A stretch of DNA of 50,402 nucleotides from IMG/VR virus record IMGVR_UViG_3300008116_003048, positions 1 through 50,402 of that record; one strand, written 5' to 3'. The notes beneath the pieces were generated by a model. That model was given only the letters and a program-made list of their open reading frames with translations, did not search any database and was not told the origin of the DNA. The stretch is from a virus. Positions 47,366 to 50,402 of this stretch are shown here, in pieces (within the stretch, counting starts at the first letter, position 1; each line of letters begins with the position of its first letter). A program made the translations under genes and the position numbers.

Positions 47366-48253
47366 TCATTCTCCTAAGTACCTAGTGATATCACTCTTAT
47401 CACCCCACTCTCGTTGAGAGTCTACGTCACTTGGCTTGATTGTTGGCTTAGGCATGTTTCTTGCAACATTCCAGAACCAATCTCCTAAGTTGCCGTAACG
47501 TTTCATATAGTCCCAACCTTTTGCGTCATAGGTCTTGATACAATCAAATGGAGTATCGATGTCTGCTTCTTTTAGAAACTCTTTATGGTATGTATAGAAT
47601 TTAGCTCTACCAAGTTCACCTGGTTGTACATTTCTTGCAACAGCAACTGCGTTAAAGTTTACATGAGGAAGTGCTATCTGTAAAGTTCTTGATAGAACAC
47701 CTGTAGAAAATACACTCCACATTGTTTCTACACGCTTGTCTTTAAACGCTTCATGAAATATCTTGACTCCTCCTGCTACTACTTGTTCATGCTTAAGACC
47801 AAAAGGTAGATATTTTGCGCCTATCTTTTGAGCAAACTCTTTTGCCCAACCGTTAATAGTTGGCATTGCAGGTGTTTTTAAGAAGATAGGTGTTGCTCCA
47901 TCTTCAATTACACGTAGTTGATGTTCAGATGCTTCTTTAGATGCCGGCATAAACAACACTAACTTCTTGTTATACTTCTTAGCAAGGTAAGTTAATGAAT
48001 AAGGAGCATAGCCTGTTCTAGGTGCAACATAAACTAATGTGTCTTCTTTGACTTGACTGATCATAAAGTCACCCATCTTAGCTTTAGTCCCGTATTGAAA
48101 CTCGCCGTCGTCTACAATAGTAAACCCTTCTACTTGTTTTAACTTAAAGTCAAAGTCTGGTGTGTAGTCCTTTGTCATTTCAAGATAGTAGTTTAAGTCT
48201 CTACCATCTGACATGTCTAGATTAGACTGATCTATCGCTTTGTTTATAAACAT
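47366..48253 (-). CDS. PLP-dependent fold-type-II enzyme-like protein
   Basis: The sequence FQYGTKAKMGDFM, TLVYVAPRTGYAPYSLTYLAKKYNKKLVLFMP and EHQLRVIEDGATPIFL resembles the ACC-deaminase/threonine-synthase type of PLP enzymes, with Lys57 or Lys59 as candidate Schiff-base residue and FSTGVLSRTL as a possible phosphate-binding loop. Such enzymes eliminate or replace groups on amino acids. Beside nucleotide-modifying genes it may supply or attach an amino-acid-derived group; this is inference. Confidence 0.6.
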   Translation of the reverse strand: MFINKAIDQSNLDMSDGRDLNYYLEMTKDYTPDFDFKLKQVEGFTIVDDGEFQYGTKAKMGDFMISQVKEDTLVYVAPRTGYAPYSLTYLAKKYNKKLVLFMPASKEASEHQLRVIEDGATPIFLKTPAMPTINGWAKEFAQKIGAKYLPFGLKHEQVVAGGVKIFHEAFKDKRVETMWSVFSTGVLSRTLQIALPHVNFNAVAVARNVQPGELGRAKFYTYHKEFLKEADIDTPFDCIKTYDAKGWDYMKRYGNLGDWFWNVARNMPKPTIKPSDVDSQREWGDKSDITRYLGE

Positions 48254-48256
48254 TAA

Positions 48257-48910
48257 TTACTGTTTTTTATCTTGAAGGTCCTTACTCAATTGACTAATAG
48301 GTACAGGAGTTCCTACAGGATAAGGAAAGCCTTCTTTAGCAGCAGTGATAGATGTCATTCCTGATTTAACAGGAATTGCTTTGCGAAGTGGAACTGCCGC
48401 TTCATTAAGAGGTCCATATACTTTTGCTAATACGATACCTGAAGATGTTGTATCGAAGATAATACCTGGCATTGCAAACATGTTACTCTCACTTGTACTT
48501 GCTGAATCAAGGTTTATAACAAATGCACGATTTACAGGCGGTAATAATTCCCACTCATTTGTTGATGGATTAAATTGAGGTATCAATTTTGTTGAATCAT
48601 AGTACCAAAATAAGGACCATACAGTTTTATCTGTCCCATCAGGTGTTTGGAAGTTTTCGCTTACATTAAATTGTCCATAAGTTCCACTGATTCCTTGCAT
48701 TGCTAAATTGGAAATAGATGGTCCATCTAGTACAGGACATATTGCGCACTCGAGAGTTTCTTCAGTTGATTCATATTCGAACCATCCATCATTAATTCCT
48801 TTTTTTATTTCAGAATAGCTTGAGAGTATTCCTAAAATAATAACAATTGTCAATATTGCTTTCCAATTGTCTTTGATTAGTTTTGATAAGTCTTGAAATA
48901 GTTTTTTCAT
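48257..48910 (-). CDS. Membrane-anchored extracytoplasmic protein, 217 aa
   Basis: One transmembrane segment (about residues 17-32, WKAILTIVIILGILSSY) is followed by a long domain with a CAIC motif and beta-rich sequence. It would be anchored in the inner membrane facing the periplasm. Function unknown. It sits between the PLP-like and helical hypermodification-like genes. Confidence 0.65.
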   Translation of the reverse strand: MKKLFQDLSKLIKDNWKAILTIVIILGILSSYSEIKKGINDGWFEYESTEETLECAICPVLDGPSISNLAMQGISGTYGQFNVSENFQTPDGTDKTVWSLFWYYDSTKLIPQFNPSTNEWELLPPVNRAFVINLDSASTSESNMFAMPGIIFDTTSSGIVLAKVYGPLNEAAVPLRKAIPVKSGMTSITAAKEGFPYPVGTPVPISQLSKDLQDKKQ

Positions 48911-48922
48911 GATTTTTATTTT

Positions 48923-49966
48923 TTATTTTAGTCTTTTAGCGAAGTCATAGTATGTGTCTAGACCCCAGGTCTGTTTCAATATAGAGTTATTGTGCATTCT
49001 ACGACCATTGTTCTTAATGATGTGATCGTCTGATTGATACTCTTGGAAGTAACGTACAACGTCACATGCTCGACTATCTTCACAATCAATAGGGTTTAGA
49101 TTATACCTCTTCGACAAGAATTGTAGAACCTCATTGATATATTCAAACTCTTTTACTCTAGAGCTAACCTTAGGAAAGATTGCATTGATACAACGAATAG
49201 CATTAGTTCCAGCATACACCCAACCTTTTGGGTTAACATAGTTAGGAAAGTACTCACTTATATCAGCTGCGAATGCAGTTAGTACGAAGTTTTGCCTCTT
49301 GAATCCAAGGTCTTTTAAGTAGTCGTTTCCTAGATCAGTTAATTGATAGATGTCGTATCTCTTAGTTTGCACTGCTTCAAACAGATGCCTAACTAATCCT
49401 TCAGAGTAGTCTAGAATAAACTTTCTTAAGTGACCACGAGTCTCACCTTCAAATGTGAACTGAGGAAGTAAGTAGCCTTTATTATCTGTGAATGGTGTAA
49501 TACGATTCCTGAGGTCTTCTTTCCATTCTGGCCATGTATACCTGTTCTTCAATATAGAATCCACGATCCAGAAGTTACCGAAGCCATGCGTTCCTAATAT
49601 GTCCTTGATATGGTCCTTCTTGTATCTTGGTACATAGTTAATACCAGATCCACATAGTCTAAACAAATAGAACAACATGAACCAGTCAAAGTCGTCTTTG
49701 ATATCATGATGAGAAAAGTGATGGCCCATGCCTCTCAAGTCTTTCTCTTTATACCATACTGCTTCAGTAAAAGCACAGAATGCAGCGAACCTACGATGAG
49801 CTGTGTCATAAATAGGTACATGATAGATTAGATCGTCGTTTACATCTTCGTACAAATTACCTTCGTAAGGTAGACCTAAGCTACCATGTTGTTGCATTAA
49901 TAGACTACGCTTATCGTATTCGTCTAATGCTTCTAACAGCTTTTCGTTGATTATGAATTTCTGCAT
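48923..49966 (-). CDS. Large helical protein, tentatively of the thymine-hypermodification helical superfamily
   Basis: A 347-residue soluble, mainly helical protein. Blocks such as NFVLTAFAADISEYFPNYVNPKGWVYAG, GTNAIRCINAIF and CEDSRACDVVRYFQEY recall, from memory, the helical DNA-glycosylase-like families (alpha-glutamyl/putrescinyl thymine pyrophosphorylase and 5-hmdU kinase helical domain) found in phages with hypermodified bases. The resemblance is weak and unverified. Neighbourhood with nucleotide enzymes supports a DNA-modification role. Confidence 0.4.
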   Translation of the reverse strand: MQKFIINEKLLEALDEYDKRSLLMQQHGSLGLPYEGNLYEDVNDDLIYHVPIYDTAHRRFAAFCAFTEAVWYKEKDLRGMGHHFSHHDIKDDFDWFMLFYLFRLCGSGINYVPRYKKDHIKDILGTHGFGNFWIVDSILKNRYTWPEWKEDLRNRITPFTDNKGYLLPQFTFEGETRGHLRKFILDYSEGLVRHLFEAVQTKRYDIYQLTDLGNDYLKDLGFKRQNFVLTAFAADISEYFPNYVNPKGWVYAGTNAIRCINAIFPKVSSRVKEFEYINEVLQFLSKRYNLNPIDCEDSRACDVVRYFQEYQSDDHIIKNNGRRMHNNSILKQTWGLDTYYDFAKRLK

Positions 49967-50402
49967 TATTTAAAAATTACAGTTGTAGTGAACATATAAT
50001 ATCGAGGCTTCAAGTGTACAGATTGTTTAGGTTCCATATACTCAAACATCTTCATACCATCTCCATCTACCCACTCCTCTGGCCATTGTAGTGTATTAAT
50101 ATCTGAGTTGTTCATGATCCTATTAGCAATGTCTCTTAAGTGCATACGTTCTGATCTTGTACCAAAGAAAGGTTGTTTAAGATATAAACCTGTACCAGGT
50201 AATTTACGACTTTCGTGCTCAACAGGTAAAAGATTCACTAGAGTAGCGTTGTTTAGTTTCTTAGCAAAATCAACATAACGTCTAAATAGATCTCCTGTCG
50301 CAGCTTCAGGGTTGTCTTGCCTCATCAAGTGAAAACGTAGATCAATGTTACCAAAGTATAAAACGATCTCATCATACTTACTGTTCCACTCTTCGATTAA
50401 TT
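49966..50402 (-). CDS. Putative SGNH-like protein, 5' end beyond the window
   Basis: The open frame continues to the right edge: reading in frame upstream gives WNSKYDEIVLYFGNIDLRFH before MRQDNPEAATGDLFRRY. The FGNIDLRFH stretch and later LLPVE, LPGTG and SERMHLRDI resemble SGNH/GDSL-like proteins in phage loci. The true start lies outside the window; the TTG/ATG near 50328 is internal. It overlaps the helical gene by one base. Confidence 0.5.
   Translation of the reverse strand, partial: LIEEWNSKYDEIVLYFGNIDLRFHLMRQDNPEAATGDLFRRYVDFAKKLNNATLVNLLPVEHESRKLPGTGLYLKQPFFGTRSERMHLRDIANRIMNNSDINTLQWPEEWVDGDGMKMFEYMEPKQSVHLKPRYYMFTTTVIFK

Overview
This window reads as part of a large tailed phage genome, probably a T4-like (myovirus-type) phage of a Bacteroidota host. 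It carries dense, co-oriented, overlapping small phage genes, phage nucleotide metabolism, two peptidoglycan hydrolases, homing endonucleases, tRNAs and its own tmRNA. The host assignment rests on TATATTTG boxes matching the Bacteroidota -7 element, A-rich start contexts without Shine-Dalgarno sequences, an ALAA-ending tmRNA tag, and a Bacteroidota-type TonB-dependent receptor. Almost every gene is on the minus strand; only a two-gene unit at 37061-37943 is on the plus strand. Function calls come from motifs read by eye, not from searches.

Layout from left to right. 1-6300: a tRNA and many short genes of unknown function (including two neighbouring HExxH zinc-protease-like proteins and a SWIM zinc finger), many starting after a recurring A-rich GTT-ATG context. 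Two intergenic regions here share a 51-bp segment and carry repeated near-palindromic operator-like sites. 6312-9487: an HNH nuclease with a structured RNA leader, a degenerate HNH-like protein, a GIY-YIG-type nuclease and small conserved phage genes. 9508-28802: a long, translationally coupled glycan operon containing eight likely glycosyltransferases, GDP-mannose dehydratase, GDP-fucose synthase, an RfbH-like sugar 3-dehydrase, an RmlB-like dehydratase, further SDR enzymes, and an odd group (TPP enzyme, dehydroquinate-synthase-like cyclase, SDR, HpcH-type aldolase). A ribbon-helix-helix protein is the promoter-proximal gene. No Wzx/Wzy-like membrane proteins are seen, so the sugars are probably placed on a cytoplasmic target (virion protein or DNA) rather than polymerised into a surface polysaccharide.

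29089-37010: a Cas4/RecB-like nuclease, zinc-ribbon protein, tRNAs (Leu, Gln, Glu, Pro) with small structured RNAs between them, a lysis region (GH73-like hydrolase, GH19 endolysin, overlapping lipoprotein/coiled-coil pair resembling spanins, several membrane proteins), an HNH-like gene, the tmRNA and a thioredoxin. 37061-37943: the plus-strand unit with a fibre-like virion protein, separated by a bidirectional terminator from a complete TonB-dependent receptor gene (38016-41282), very unusual cargo for a phage.

41440-50402: nucleotide and DNA modification genes: thymidylate synthase, a TS-family protein with an Asp where TS has its dUMP-selecting Asn (dCMP hydroxymethylase-like), dCMP deaminase, dUTPase, a fold-type-II PLP enzyme-like protein, a protein tentatively like the helical thymine-hypermodification families, and an SGNH-like gene cut by the window end. 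Together these suggest the phage makes modified pyrimidines.

The most distinctive sequence-level observations are a pair of covarying kissing-loop RNA leaders upstream of two HNH genes (6910-7002 and 46165-46262), the phage tmRNA with a 26-codon tag, and the phage-borne TonB-dependent receptor.
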